Origin: Megascapheus bottae
Taxonomy: Eukaryota > Chordata > Mammalia > Rodentia > Geomyidae
Reading direction: 5' to 3'
Assembly (NCBI GenBank): GCA_024803745.1
Contig: JANJXV010000040.1
Span: 1,791,414 to 1,855,413, forward strand
DNA: 64,000 nucleotides
The position numbers and the translations under genes are program-made. The notes under the pieces are model-generated. The model made no database searches and had not been told where the DNA came from. It was given only the letters and a program-made list of their open reading frames with translations. Positions 24,216 through 35,649 of this stretch are shown here, one piece after another. Position 1 is the first letter of the stretch; the number at the start of each line of letters is the position of its first letter.

Positions 24216-25615
24216 CCTTGCAAAATGCTGCTCTTCAGGTTCTGCCAGCGAATTAATTAGTGGCCACTGAGGCTGGAGGGCTGGGGAGGGGGGCCTGGAG
24301 CTTTTGAAGGGAGTGAGGCCCGTGGAACAGAGCTAGAGGAGGCAACGTGAGAGCCAGGCCAAGGGGCAGGCTGTGGACCCCTGCCCCGGCTCAGTTTACC
24401 TCCCTCGGCGTCCACCCTCCTCCCACCGGGCCACTTGAGGCAAACACCCCAGAGTGGCCGTCCACGCCAGCCGGGCCAAGGTTCTCCTGTTTCTCTCCAA
24501 CGGGACTGGAAGCCAGGGCCGGCCCGTGGGAGCGTTCCTCTCCTCCAGCCCCACCCGCTCCGTCCCAGCAGGCCCCAGTCCTTCCAGGACGCGTCTCCCA
24601 TGATGACCCTGGAGAAACCACAGGGGAAGGCGGGACACGCCCGATGGATTCCCAAGCCGTTTAATCTCAGGAGCACGGGGGCCCCGTGCGTGGTGTGACG
24701 TCCACGCCCTCTTCAGCCCTCTCCATCCTGGGTGGAAACAACCCCGCGGCAACTCCCAGTGGGGTTCTGAGCCACCTTGCAGACCCCAAAGTCCTCTTGT
24801 GGGGGTCAGCACGGCCAAAACTATTTTCATAATAAAGCGATCTCCCAGCCTGGGCCACCAAGCTGACACGGCAGTGTGGGGCAGGAAATGTGGCTGAGTG
24901 GCACTTAAGGTGGCCCGGCACTCGCAGGGAGCCGCTGAGCTCCCAGGGCCCTGGCCACGGAATACCCAGCCTTGTCCTTGAACAATGTCTAGTCTCTGAT
25001 TCTGCAGACTTTGGTATTTGGTAGTCATTTTCTCAAAAGCGAGTGAGCGAGCAGCGACGGGGTGGTGGGGGGCCTCGTTCAAGCGTTGCTGTTTGACTCT
25101 TTTTGTTGTTGTTGTTTTTGCCCTTGATAAAAACCCAAGCTTGCAAACACAAATTCAAATTTGGAAAAGTGGGCCTGGCCCCCCCCCCCCGACCCACCCC
25201 CGGCGGCCGCCAAAGGTCGGAGAAGCGAGACGGGACCAGTGCATGAGGTCGACAAACGTCCACAAAAAGAGGCGGGGGTGGGGGTGAGAGATCCAGCTCC
25301 AGTCCAAGAGCCCCTGCCCGGCGTGCCACGGACGGGCGGGGGGAAGAAGCCACAGCCTGCACGTGGCCGCCATCACTCGCCACGGGCCACTGCGTGGCCA
25401 CTGGAGCAGGGCTGAAATGTCACCCTGAGCGGCAGGCCCCACGCACACCACAGGCGGGAGCCCCCCTTCTCCCTCCACCCCCCTACCCCACTTTGTCCAC
25501 TCACAACCAGGGAAAAAGCGGGGGGGAGAGAGGAAAGGGGGTGCCACAGGCGGCGGGCGCAGGAAAGCCAGCTGCGGAAGAGAGACCGCTCTCCTCACTT
25601 TAATTCTTGTTTCAA

Positions 25616-25672
25616 GGAAGAAGAAGACGAAGGAGGAGGAGGAGGAGGAGGAGGAGGAGGAGGAGGGGGAGC
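25616..25672 (+). repeat. (GGA)n microsatellite
   Basis: About 14 GAG/GGA units after a GAAGAAGAAGA leader. Confidence 0.95.
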
Positions 25673-27533
25673 AAAAGGGCCCTTGAGTGCCTGCAGGCCT
25701 GCCAGGGAGACTAACACTACCCTCAAATCAAGGAATCGTTGCTTCATGTTGACATGAAAGACACTCACAGAAGGCCTTGCTGGGTACGACGGCAGCCATG
25801 AATGGGTACAATCCATCCAAACAAAAGCTTCCTGACGTCCTCCGGGGCCGCCTGCCTCTGTAAAGGGTTCCAAGACCAACGGGCTCAGCGAGACCCCACA
25901 GGGCGTGGACCAGGCCTGTCTGCACACACACACAGCGCTGGGAGACGGGGTGTGGGGGGGGCTGGGTGCCAGAGGTGCCAACCCCGCCATGGCTAAAAAC
26001 AACAACAAAAAGATCAGGTGTCCTTTCCAAACAGCTTACTGTCTAGAAGGGAAGAGAGACATGGTCGGAGCTGCCGTTCAAACATGAGTACAAAGGATGG
26101 GTCCAGGCAGAGGGGGCTCTGAGCTGGGGGAGGGGGTGCAGGAGGGATTTGGGGGGCTCATGGGACAGAGCAAGCCACCCCTGAGCTGAGTCTTGAAGGA
26201 TGAGTAGGGATTTTGTCACCCAGCACAAGGGACACGGACAGGGCAGCCGTGGCCACCATGTGGCCTAATTTGGAGGTGGAGCCACGGGGACACTGTGGGG
26301 GGGGCGTGTGGGTCTGTTCACGCCTGCACCAAAGCTGTCTGCCGTCTCTAGGAACAAGGGAAGAAACACAGGAGGGAGGGCCTGGCCTTGAAGCAGAGTC
26401 GAGCGAGTTCAGAACCCCGGGCCTCTCCTGGCCTGCTCTTTCTCTGATTCCCAGGCATATTGGTGGTTGTGTGGCTGCTGGATCTTCCGGGTCCTTCCTT
26501 TCTGGGGGGGGTAGATTTTCCCCCCCTCCATGCCTTGCAGCCCCCCCCTCCCCCGGGCTCACAGGCCCTGCCCGCTGTGAGGGCGCTGGCAGGGCGGAAG
26601 GCTCTTTCTGTGGCACGAAAGCGGAAAGGGGGCAGAGAAAAAGCCATTCTCCTAACCTGACAGACAGCCTGGTGGCAGAGACTGCCCGTCTGTCTGTCTG
26701 TCTGACCCACAGCTGGGGCCTCTCATTCCAGGGGAAGGGGGACGATTACAAGTGGGTGATTTCACGGACAGGAGAGGATGATGGGGGAGGGGGGCCAAGC
26801 ATGCAGGGCCAGGTGGCCTGTCCCAGCCTGTCCTCCGGGTCCCTGGGCAGGCAGGCAGAGCCCAGAGGCCGGCCATATGTCCCCTCGAGGGCTGGGGCCA
26901 GCAGCGAGCACACGCGGGGGGGGGGTCTCCTTGGCCTCGCAGCCCGAACCCACAAATCACCACCGATGGTGTAACAGATGGACCTTGCACTCCCCCCCCC
27001 CGGGACCAAAGGCCATACGTGGGTGCCATGGTTGCCCATGGTGTCTGAGCCCTAGACACGGGGGGCGCCCACCGGCAGCGCCTCCCAACCCTCCCAACCC
27101 CTCCTGGCACCCCCAGGAGCTGGCCAGAGAACAGCACCCAGAGGGCTGGCCTGGTCAGCAGCGGCTGAGCCCGTCCGGGATAAATACCCAGGGATTGGGG
27201 TTCTTCCCACGCCAGACCCACGCCGTGGGCGCGGGCTGAGTCAGGAGCTGTTTGATGGGGAGAGGCCGGGCCCAGGGGCTCCCTCAGGCCCCCTCGCCCC
27301 AAGAGAAGCCCCTTGTGCTTAGCTGGGGGTCCCACGCCGACACCCCCACCGCAGCGTCCACTGCACCCCCAGGTCGTGTGGTGGCCCGGGGGTGCCAGCT
27401 CCACTCCTGGCATCAGACAGAGGCTCCCTTCCTGGCACTCACCCTCTACAATCTCTCTTCCACCAAGACGCCTGCACTGCGCACAATAAAAATAAATCCT
27501 GAAAAGCCCCGGCTGGGAAGCCCGGCTCCGTCC

Positions 27534-27938
27534 TGTCAGAGACCAAGGAGTTAAACGGAACAAAGCAAAGACCCTCTAGCCTTGGGCAAACCGCACCTGG
27601 TTGAGTCATTTGCACAAAAAACTTCTCGGAATAACCGCAGGTTGTGTCGCTTGGGTTAGCACAATGGCCAAAAGAATAACCTGACCCACCCCTAGCCTTG
27701 AGATTTCCCGTTCTTGTTATCACAAAAACTCTCCATCCCCCCCTCTATACTCCCTTCCTTACACTCAGGGTATATAAACCCTGCTTTACTTTTAATAAAT
27801 GAGACCTTGACGCGACTCAGATTGTCTCTGTCTTTCTTTATGCGCCTGGTCTCCTTCCTCTCTTTCCCCCATTGGTTTTCTTCTTTTAGGAGGAGCCTCC
27901 TCGAGCCTCATGAATGACTGAACCCGCGGGTCGGGAGA
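27534..27938 (+). mobile_element. Solo LTR, ERVK-like
   Basis: A 405-bp element starts TGTCAGAGACC and ends GGGTCGGGAGA, flanked on both sides by the 6-bp direct repeat ccgtcc (27528-27533 and 27939-27944). It has a TATA box (tatataaa at about 27770) and AATAAA at 27794-27799, about 25 bases downstream, followed by a CT/TCTTT-rich stretch and a pyrimidine-rich 3' part, the expected U3-R-U5 order. A 6-bp duplication and the GGGTCGGGA ending point to a betaretrovirus-like (ERVK/IAP-type) family. No internal retroviral sequence is present, so it is a solo LTR. The terminal CA is changed to GA. Confidence 0.85.
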
Positions 27939-28989
27939 CCGTCCAAACACTCAGAGGACGCCTGGGCCTCCTTTACCCAGGGCCAAGCACGGGTTCTTTC
28001 CGGGCCATCCAGCCCCCTGATGGGGGGCGGCAGGGCTTTGCAGCTAGGACAGGAGTGTTCCCTGGAGTAAGACGGGAAGCCCTCTGATAAGAAAGGAAAT
28101 GGATCTGAGTGTGTGATCACGCCCCCTGAGGGGAGCAGCGTGAAAACCCACAGGCCTCTCTGAAGGCTGAAGCAGTGCCTGGCATGGTACAGCGCGGGGC
28201 GGGGGGGGGGGTTCCCCGCGTGGACGGGACCAGGAGGGACCGTGGGGGCCCAGGGGCCGCCGAGGCCGGGCCTCCCTCCCCCGAGGGCAGGTGGGGAATG
28301 AAGAGCAGAAATGTAAAGAAGCCCCTGAAGAGGAGTGGGGGTGAGGGGCAGGACAAGGGGGGGCTTATTTAGAGGTGATCTCGACCGGGTGGGAGTGGCT
28401 CTACAGGGAAAGGAAGTGGAGGATTCAGGGAGCTGGGGGGGGAAGGGGGAGTCTTGAAGTGGAGAAGAGAAGCAAGGCAAATGTGGGGGTCAGGACAACG
28501 AAGCCCACTGAGGATCGTGGCGGGCTGGGGATCCAGGGACAGTGGCTTGGCCTTTGGCGTAGTTTGTTTTTTTTTTAAGCTCTCCTCCCTGGGGAGCCTC
28601 TGCCCCCAGCACGGGGGCCGCAGGCTCTAGGTCACCTGGGATGAGGGGTGACCAATGGGTGGCCTCACGTGACGCCTGTGAGGGACTCGCAGACGAGTCT
28701 GTCCAGCTCGAATCTGTCCTTTTGCCTCTCAGAAAGAAACAAAAGGAAAGAAAAAGTAAAAAAAAAAGCATTGTATTTCTCGGTAGCTATGGGCAGAGCA
28801 GAGTGAAAACACGACCTCCAGGCCCGGCACTCTCAGCACAGGAACCCCAGCCCCCCCTTTCCCCATCCCACCCTCTGTGGAAGGAGGGCGAGGGAGAGGA
28901 CGGAGGGGGTGGTGGAGGGAGGACCACGGGGCAATCAGCCCCCCCCCCCATCCGACTGGATTTTTAGATCCTGGCTCCAGGTGCAGGGT

Positions 28990-29085
28990 CCAGGGCAGAC
29001 GGGATGGATGGAGGGACAGATGGACAGAGGGACGGATGGATGGATGGAGGGACGGATGGATGGAGGGACGGAGGGAGGCAGGGAC
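28990..29085 (+). repeat. (GGATGGA)n microsatellite
   Basis: GGATGGAGGGAC repeats. Confidence 0.92.
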
Positions 29086-29429
29086 GGGTGCTGCCCCTGC
29101 CCTGCTGTTTTCTTGTCATTTCACAGTTGTAACTATCTCGACCGGCCTGTTTGGGGACAGGTTGAAGTCCCAGGCCTGGGCCTTGTGGAGGAGACAGGCA
29201 GGGCATTGCCCCGGGCCGGTCAGCTGGGGGCCAGGAAGGCCCGAGGGGGGGCAACTCCAGGAGGGGAGGGGGGAGGCAGGAAAGGGGTGGCCCAGAGGGG
29301 CTCCCCGGGGGGGAGGAGTGGCATTACAGAAGAGTGACCGCCCTGGGCACCCCGACACTGCCCCAGGCCGCCTGGCCACGCGAGGGCAGGAAACCCAAAG
29401 GAGGAGAAGCAGGTAATGGAAGACTCAGG

Positions 29430-30600
29430 GAAGGCCAGGCCGGGGGCGGGGCCAGGCCGCGGCGGGGCGGGGCCAGGCCGCGGCGGGGCGGGGCCAGGCG
29501 GGGGCGGGGCTCTGGCCCGTGGGGCGTGGCTCCGGTATAGGAGCATGCTCTTGGAGGTGGGCGTGGCTTGAGCGCCAGGGCGTGGCTGTGGCCCGTGGGG
29601 CGTGGCTTAAGCACCGGGGCGTGGCTCTGGCCCGTGGGGCGTGGCTCCAGTATAGGAGCATGCTCTTGGAGGTGGGCGTGGCTTGAGCGCTGGGGGCGTG
29701 GCTGTGGCCCGTGGCTTCGGCGAAGGAGCATGTTATTGGGGGTGGGCGTGGCTTGAGCGCTGGGGGCGTGGCTCTGACGCGGACGTGTCCGCCTTGTGGG
29801 CGTGGCCTGCCCTCTGGGGCGTGGTTTTAGGGGTAAGGGGCGTGCCTCGAGTGACGGGGCCCCGAGCTCAAGCCCCAGGGCCGCCCCCCACCCACGCGAC
29901 CGGCGCTGAAATGTAGAATGGAGGTGGATGCGGAGGGCAGCGCCCGGGGCCTGAGCGCTGGTGGGAATGGACCTGCGAAGGAAGAAAACCAGCGTTCTCT
30001 TGCTCTTCTTCCACGACGGCGGCCCTGGCTCGGCGACCCTCGTCGGGTCCCTTGCCAGCCTCAGGGTACGGCGGGATCCCGGTGCCCGGGACACAGCCCA
30101 CAGGGCCGGGCTGGAGCGGGGCCGGAGCCGGGCTCTGCGGAGGTGCCGGCCCGTCAGCCCTCCGCCCACCCGGGTGAGCGAGCGCCCTCGAAGGGGCTCA
30201 CCGCGCACGCGCACGCAGCATGGAGGGGGGGTGGCTGAGAGGCGGGCGGGGCTCTCGGGGAGCCGGTGTGGGCGTGGCTAAGGGTGGGGCGTGGCTAAGG
30301 AAGGGGTGTGGATCGCCGGGTGGGCGTGGCTCGGGAGGCGGTCTGGCTAAAGGGGTGGGGCGTGGCTTGGCGTGGGTGTCGGGCGTGGCTCGGTGGGCGT
30401 GGCTACGGCAGGGGTGTCGGGTCGGCGGGCGGGGCGGGGCTTTGCTGGGTGGGCGTGGCCTGCGGGGCTGACCTCGGCACCGGGCGGGCGGGCGGTCCCG
30501 GGCGGCCCCGGCTCTCCCCTCCCCTACAAAGGCTCGTCCTCACCCCAGGACCGTCCCTGCACCGCCCGGGCCGGGGGCAACCGGTGTAAAGCGGCCGGTG
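29430..30600 (+). promoter_or_regulatory. CpG-rich GGGCGTGGC repeat block, candidate distal promoter
   Basis: GGGCGTGGC and GGGGCGGGGC occur dozens of times between 29430 and 30470, mostly in one orientation. A higher-order unit of about 117 bp containing 'ataggagcatgctcttgga' occurs at about 29515 and 29632, with a diverged third copy near 29707. The repeats surround a non-repetitive CpG-rich stretch (29900-30210) containing CCCGGGTGAGCG, a possible first-exon donor near 30171. As TSPAN11 needs an upstream noncoding exon, this is a candidate for its promoter; no direct evidence ties them together. Confidence 0.35.
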
Positions 30601-31149
30601 AGGCGGCCGGGGGCCCAGGTCGGGCCCCCCTCCCAGCCCAGCGGCCCCCCAAACCCGGGCCGCCCGCCCCACGCCAGGAGGGGCAGCGGGGGCCGTGGGA
30701 AGCTGAGCCGCCCGTCCGTCTCAGAGGCGGCCCACACCCCGAGTCCATCCAGGAAGCAAGAGGGACGACGAGGCCAGAGAGGAGATGGCGAGGGTGGGGT
30801 GCACAGTGGGGACTGCAAGGCCCCCCACCGGGAGGCTGAGACCTGAGGATGTCAGTTCACAGCCAGCCTGGCAGGAAGAGCCGGGAGTGGACGGCGCCCG
30901 GCCGGTGCGGGCCCAGGTCAGGACTGCACCAGAGAACTCGATAGAGCCCAGGCGGCAGAACAGGCTGGAGGAGGCTGGCAGGCCTGCGACAGAGGCAGGC
31001 GGGCTGGGAACTACAGCGGCCTGCTGAGACCCTGCTGGACCACCGGCTGGCATGGCCTCCCCTTGGGGTCTCCACCCCACTGCGGGGGCCGCACATTGCA
31101 CAAGTGCGGTGAACCACAGGAGGAAGACAATCATTAACTCACTTCTGAA

Positions 31150-31665
31150 TGGAGAGGAGTTGTGGGAATGGATGGAGGATGGATGGGTGGATGGGTGAGT
31201 GAATGGGTGGGTGGGTGGATGGATGGGTGGGTGGGTGGATGGATGGGTGGGTGGGTGGATGGATGGATGGACAAGTGGATAGATGGGTGGATGAATGGAC
31301 GGATGGACAAGTGGATAGATGGGTGGATGAATGGATGGACGGACGGAGAGACGGATGGATGGATGGATGGGTGGGTGGGATAAATGGATGGATGGACAAG
31401 TGGATAGATGGGTGGATGGATGGATGGATGGATGGATACATGGATGGATGGATGGACGGACAGACGGATGGATGGATGGATGGATGGATGGATGGATGGA
31501 TATATGGATGGTTGGATGGATAGATACATGGATAGATACATGGTGGATGGCTAGATGGCTGGCTGGCTGGCTGGATGGATGGATGGATGGTTGGATACAT
31601 GGATGGATGCATGGATGAATGGATGAATGGATGGATGAATGGATGGATGGATAGATCGATTGGCT
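31150..31665 (+). repeat. (GGAT)n array
   Basis: About 500 bp of GGAT with GGGT, GAAT and GATA variants. Trp/Met/Asp/Gly frames on the plus strand and His/Pro/Ser/Ile frames on the minus strand are by-products. Confidence 0.96.
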
Positions 31666-31669
31666 GACT

Positions 31670-32225
31670 GATTGTTGATAGATGAGCAAACAAAAGAATG
31701 GAGGTCAGTTCTGTTATAAATAATTTAAGAAGCAAAATAAAAAGCTCCCTATAATTCCTCTACACTGGCAGTTTTGGTTCCTGGGAGAGTTACACAGACA
31801 AAAAGAGCTTTAAATGCCTGGAATGACTAAAAAATATATAAAAGAATATTAAAAAAAGACAAAGCCAAGCTTAGTTATGGGATAACTGAAAACAGTATTT
31901 GAGTGAGGCAACTTACATTCATTGCCCAATATTTTAATTTTTCTCTAATATCTTTTCCTCGATACTATATAGCCTAGGTTATAATTAAGACATAGCCCAG
32001 TACTTAAAGTGTTGATCTAATAAAGAGTTTTCTCCTCAGGAGAAGGGAAACACCGAGGCTGAATCACGCCTCTGGCTTCTCACCATCCCCATGTACACTC
32101 ATCTCCGCTGAAATTGAGTTCCCTCTGAGGGGGGCCACCCTGGCCCTGAACCCCGCTTCTGTGATCTCCCAGAACAGGACACAGTGCTGTCCTGTTGTCT
32201 CTTTAAAAGATAAACAACTCTAACT
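31670..32225. other. A/T-rich stretch, nothing identified
   Basis: Unusually A/T-rich for this window, without open frames or a recognisable element. It may be an old L1 or unique sequence. Confidence 0.35.
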
Positions 32226-32230
32226 AAATC

Positions 32231-32432
32231 CAGTGCTGGGAGCGTGGCCCAGTGGTAGAGTTGCTGGCCTAGCATGCAGGAAGCCCTGGGCTCAAGTCCT
32301 CGGTGCCACAGACACGGAAAAAGTGAGAAGTGGCACAGTGGCTCAGGTGGTAGAGTGCTAGCCTTGAGAAAGCTCAAGGGCAGTGCTCAGGCCCTGAGTT
32401 CAAGTGCCAGGACTGGGAAAAAAAAAAAAACC
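32231..32432 (+). mobile_element. Dimeric SINE, ID-like + tRNA-like (IDL-Geo type)
   Basis: Left monomer 'ggcccagtggtagagttgct' with 'catgcaggaagccctgg' is ID-like (tRNA-Ala derived). Right monomer is 'gtggctcaggtggtagagtg' to 'ccctgagttcaagtgccagg', ending in poly(A). This dimer is the form described for geomyoid rodents. Confidence 0.9.
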
Positions 32433-33179
32433 AACTAAATACAGATGAAAGGTCTGGGGACATGGTCCAGCACCCCATCTGCCTAAGGCCTCGAACCCTG
32501 GGAAAGTAGAGATCACATGAGCTGCGTTGCAAAGAACCCTCTTCCAGCCTGAATGCGTCCAGACTGACATTTCCACTCTACCCTCCATCCCTGCAGGCCT
32601 GGCCTCCCCCCCCGCCCGCTCCCTCCCCCTCCCTCCGCAGGCCTGGCCTCCCCCCCTCTTCCTCCCCCTCCCTCCGCAGGCCTGGGGGATCCACGTGAGT
32701 CCCTGGATGGCTTGCTGGAGCGGAGCTGTGGACATGTGTTTGCAATTGGAGAGCCTTAATGACCTGGGTTTCGGGAAATGTGGGGTTGGGGAGCCAGCCA
32801 GGTCCCCTGGCAGCCCGGCTGGGCTGGGGGGAGCGGGGAGGGGGCTCCCCTCAGGAGAAGGTTCTAGGCTGGGGCTTCACCACATCAGAAGGCCAGGCAT
32901 GACTTCTCTGTTTCTGCTTCTCTTATGTGGGCGAGAGACAGACAACGCCCCAAGTGCCCTGGTCCTGGTCCCCTCAGGTCCCCCCACATCCTCCTTCCTC
33001 CTCCTCCTCCTCTTCCTCCCCTCCCTACTCCCTCCTGCACTGAGGTTTGAACTCAGGGCTGGCACTTGCTAGCCAGGTGATCTGAGCCAGGCCTCCAGCC
33101 TGTCTTATTGCTCATTATTTTTCAGCTAGAGTGTTTGGTTGTTGTTGTTGTTGTTTGTGGTTCTTTATGGTCAGGGGCT

Positions 33180-33330
33180 GGCTTTAACAGCTGGCCTCCC
33201 CCCTCCCTCCTCCCCTCCCCCTCCCCCTCCTTCCCTTCCCCTGCCCTCTCCTCTCCTCTCTCCCCTCCTCTCTCCTTCCTCCCTTCCCAAACCTCCTTCC
33301 CCTCCTCTGCCCTCCCCTCCCCAAAGCTCC
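33180..33330 (+). repeat. Polypyrimidine CCTCCCC tract
   Basis: C/T-only runs (CCCCTCCCCCTCC, CTCTCCCCTCC) spanning about 150 bp. Confidence 0.85.
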
Positions 33331-33829
33331 CCCACCCTCAGCATTTCTCCAGCACCAGGGAGGAGCTGAGGGCAGGGCTGAGGGGGGCAGGGCTGGCCCC
33401 CCTCCTGTCCCACGCCCCCTCCAGCCCCACCAGGCTCACAGGTCCCAGCCAGCCGGCAGGCTCGGGGCTGTGCTGGGCTCCACCTCCCAGAAACTCCAGA
33501 CAAAGAGCAGCCAGCGGAAAGTGGGGCGCCCACGGGAAAGTGGGGCTCGGAGGCCGCCTCCCCACCTGGGCTCCCCCACACCCCACGTCCTCCCCTTCCA
33601 CCCTGGTGAGTGCTCCGGGCCGGGTCCTCTGCTGTGGCCTTGGGGACAGACCCCCCCCATGCCCCAGCTGCTGTGGTCAGCCTTGGCCTGGGGTGCAGGG
33701 CTGCACCCCTCCCCCCAAATCCGCCCTCTGTGCGGCTGGGGGGGCGGCGGGGGAGCGTGGGGTGTGCAGCCCGGAGAAGCCGCTGGCCAGGTTCCCTGGG
33801 GTTCAGGGTGCAGGGATGGAGGCAGCGGG

Positions 33830-34055
33830 CCTGCCTGCCTGTCTGTCTGTCCAGGCTGACTGTCCCTCTGTCCCTGAGCCCCTGACGTTCTGGGGTGCAG
33901 AATTAGAGGCCCAGGTTGGCCTGCCTGTCCATCTGTCTGCCTGTTTGCCTGCTGTCTGTCTGTCTGGGCTGGCTGTCCCTCTGTCCCTGAGGTTCTGGGG
34001 TACAGGATTGAGGTAGTGGGTCTTTCTGTCTTTCTGTCCGTCCATCCCATGTCCT
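33830..34055 (+). repeat. CTGTCTGTC repeats in duplicated modules
   Basis: Two modules combining CTGTCTGTC with 'ggctgtccctctgtccctga' occur near 33830-33900 and 33940-34000. A related CTGTCCATC tract lies at 34440-34530. Confidence 0.75.
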
Positions 34056-35282
34056 GAGCCCCTGTGTTTTTGGGGTACGTGCTGGACAGCCCTGGCACCC
34101 CTCGTGCAGTGTGGAAGGTTCATGGACGGGGGCTCCCGTGTGGCCTGGTCCGGGGAGGGGCAGGGGGTTCCCGGGGGGGCAGCGAGCTGGGAGGGGTTGT
34201 GGGAAGACGGGGAAGTTTCTGGAAAGCCAAGTGTGGAGGCGGAGGGGCGGCCATGCGGGTCTGCGTCCAGTCGTGGGTGGCCCGGGCGGCTCCTGCTGGT
34301 CTCCTGGGCTCAGGGGCTCTGCGTGCCGGCTGGGCACTGCTCTGCCCGGGGGTGGGGGCTGTGCTGATTTGGGGGGCGGGGGGCAGGCGGTGGTTTGGTC
34401 CGTCTGTGTTTGAGGAGGAGACTCAGCTGCTCCTCCTTCCTGGGATACAGCTGTCTGTCCGTCCATCTCCCTGGTCTGTCCATCTGTCTCTCTGTCCATC
34501 CGTCTGTCCGTCTGTCTGTGGCAGGTCTGTGGGTGTGGAATCCACGCCCAAGCCTGTGTGTCTTCGGGGTGTCTGTGTGGAGGGCCCTGGCCACCCCGGC
34601 TTTGCGGGGACCCCGCTGGGCCCCACAGGTTTGGGGGGGTCCAGCCGCCCTCCCGCCCTCAGGGACAGGAGGGATTGGCTCTGAAGGAGCCGGGCCAGGC
34701 ACTGGGGTCCCAGGCTGAAAGTCGGGGTGCTTGGGGTTCTGAAGTCTGGGGGCCTCAGGCCTTGGTCGGGGCCAGGAGGCCACAAGGCGATGGGCAGCCA
34801 GGCGGGGGGACCATGCGTGCCTGACAGTGACCCCGGGGACCGTGCGTGACTCCTGCTAGGGAGGGTCTCTGGCCAGCTGGGAACCCCTGGGGCGCCTGCC
34901 CTCCTCGTTTCCCGCCTCCACCCAAGAACAACTCCCCCCCCCACTCCCCCCCCCCCCCGTCCCCGCCATCCTGGGCCAAGGGAGCTCTGGGCCCCCGCCG
35001 GAGGGAATCTCCATCCTGTCACCCGTGTGGCTGGCTGTCTGGGGGGTTTGTTCTTCGGGGCTTTCCCGTGCGTGTGTGGCGCTGGCCTTTCCTGGCCTCC
35101 CGCCCTGCTCTCGCTGCAGGCAGGAGGGCTCCTCGGCCTGGGCCGGCCTCCAGCCCAGATCCTCCCTTCTCAGCCTCCCTCGGAGTGGGCGGCAGCATCC
35201 CTGGCTCCCCGAGAGTTCTCCAGAACGCCCGCTGGTGAGCTTGATCTTTGAGAAAAGGCAGAATTCAGCGTTGATGACCATG

Positions 35283-35364
35283 TATGCATTAAGTGGAGTC
35301 AGGTGGCCGGGCGCCTCCATTTGCATACATGCATATGCATGAGGTGCTCCTTGAATATGCTAAT
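35283..35364 (+). promoter_or_regulatory. Octamer/POU-like site cluster upstream of TSPAN11
   Basis: Within 82 bp there is ATGCATTA (35284-35291), ATTTGCAT (35319-35326), the palindrome ATGCATATGCAT (35329-35340) and ATGCTAAT (35357-35364, octamer-like on the minus strand). ATTTGCAT is the core octamer, and ATGCATATGCAT fits the palindromic element bound by POU dimers. The cluster is about 200 bp upstream of the first coding exon, in otherwise GC-rich sequence. Function is inferred from motifs only. Confidence 0.45.
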
Positions 35365-35412
35365 GAGGGGCCCGGGAGCAGGAATCAGGGACCCGGCTCT
35401 GTGCTCCTGTCT

Positions 35413-35485
35413 ACCAGTCCCGGGGCTTGAACTCAGGGCCTGGCCCTGTCCCGGAGCTTCTTCCTCTCCACCATAGGGCCCCGTG
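35413..35485 (-). mobile_element. SINE fragment upstream of TSPAN11 exon 1
   Basis: 'cggggcttgaactcagggcc' identifies an antisense right half, truncated, about 80 bp before the acceptor of coding exon 1. Confidence 0.75.
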
Positions 35486-35554
35486 GGTGAGGCCCTGGGT
35501 CCCCGAATCCCCCGCCCGGCAGCGGGACTGCACTGAGTGGCCTGTCCTCCGCAG

Positions 35555-35649
35555 GCCCTGCCGCCATGGTGCCCTCCAAGGCCCCTCAGGACGACTGGCC
35601 CAGAGTCTACCTGAAGTCCCTGCTCTTCCTCTTCAACTTCTTCTTCTGG
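35555..35649 (+). CDS. TSPAN11: TSPAN11 coding exon 1
   Basis: The exon follows an acceptor (gcag at 35551-35554), so the 11 bases before the ATG are spliced 5' UTR. The ATG at 35566 has a strong context (GCCATGG). It encodes 28 residues: a short cytoplasmic N-terminus with the QDDW motif, then the start of TM1 ([10 protein letters not shown]). The donor gtaggt follows at 35650. Coding part is 35566-35649. Confidence 0.94.

Larger units (their letters stand above)
17500..25600. other. Intergenic, no gene seen
   Basis: GC-rich sequence with the MIR relics, microsatellites and minisatellite listed separately. Open frames are short or proline/glycine-rich and match no family I recognise. Confidence 0.5.

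Noticed and set aside
26150..26230. An ancient DNA-transposon relic near 'gtcttgaaggatgagtaggg'
   Set aside because: The phrase resembles an old interspersed repeat but I cannot assign a family or boundaries.
31139..31735. His/Pro/Ser/Ile-rich frames resembling a repeat protein
   Set aside because: Direct translation of a GGAT array.
32231..32300. A tRNA gene
   Set aside because: A-box and B-box similarity comes from an ID-like SINE with a poly(A)-tailed right monomer, not a functional tRNA.
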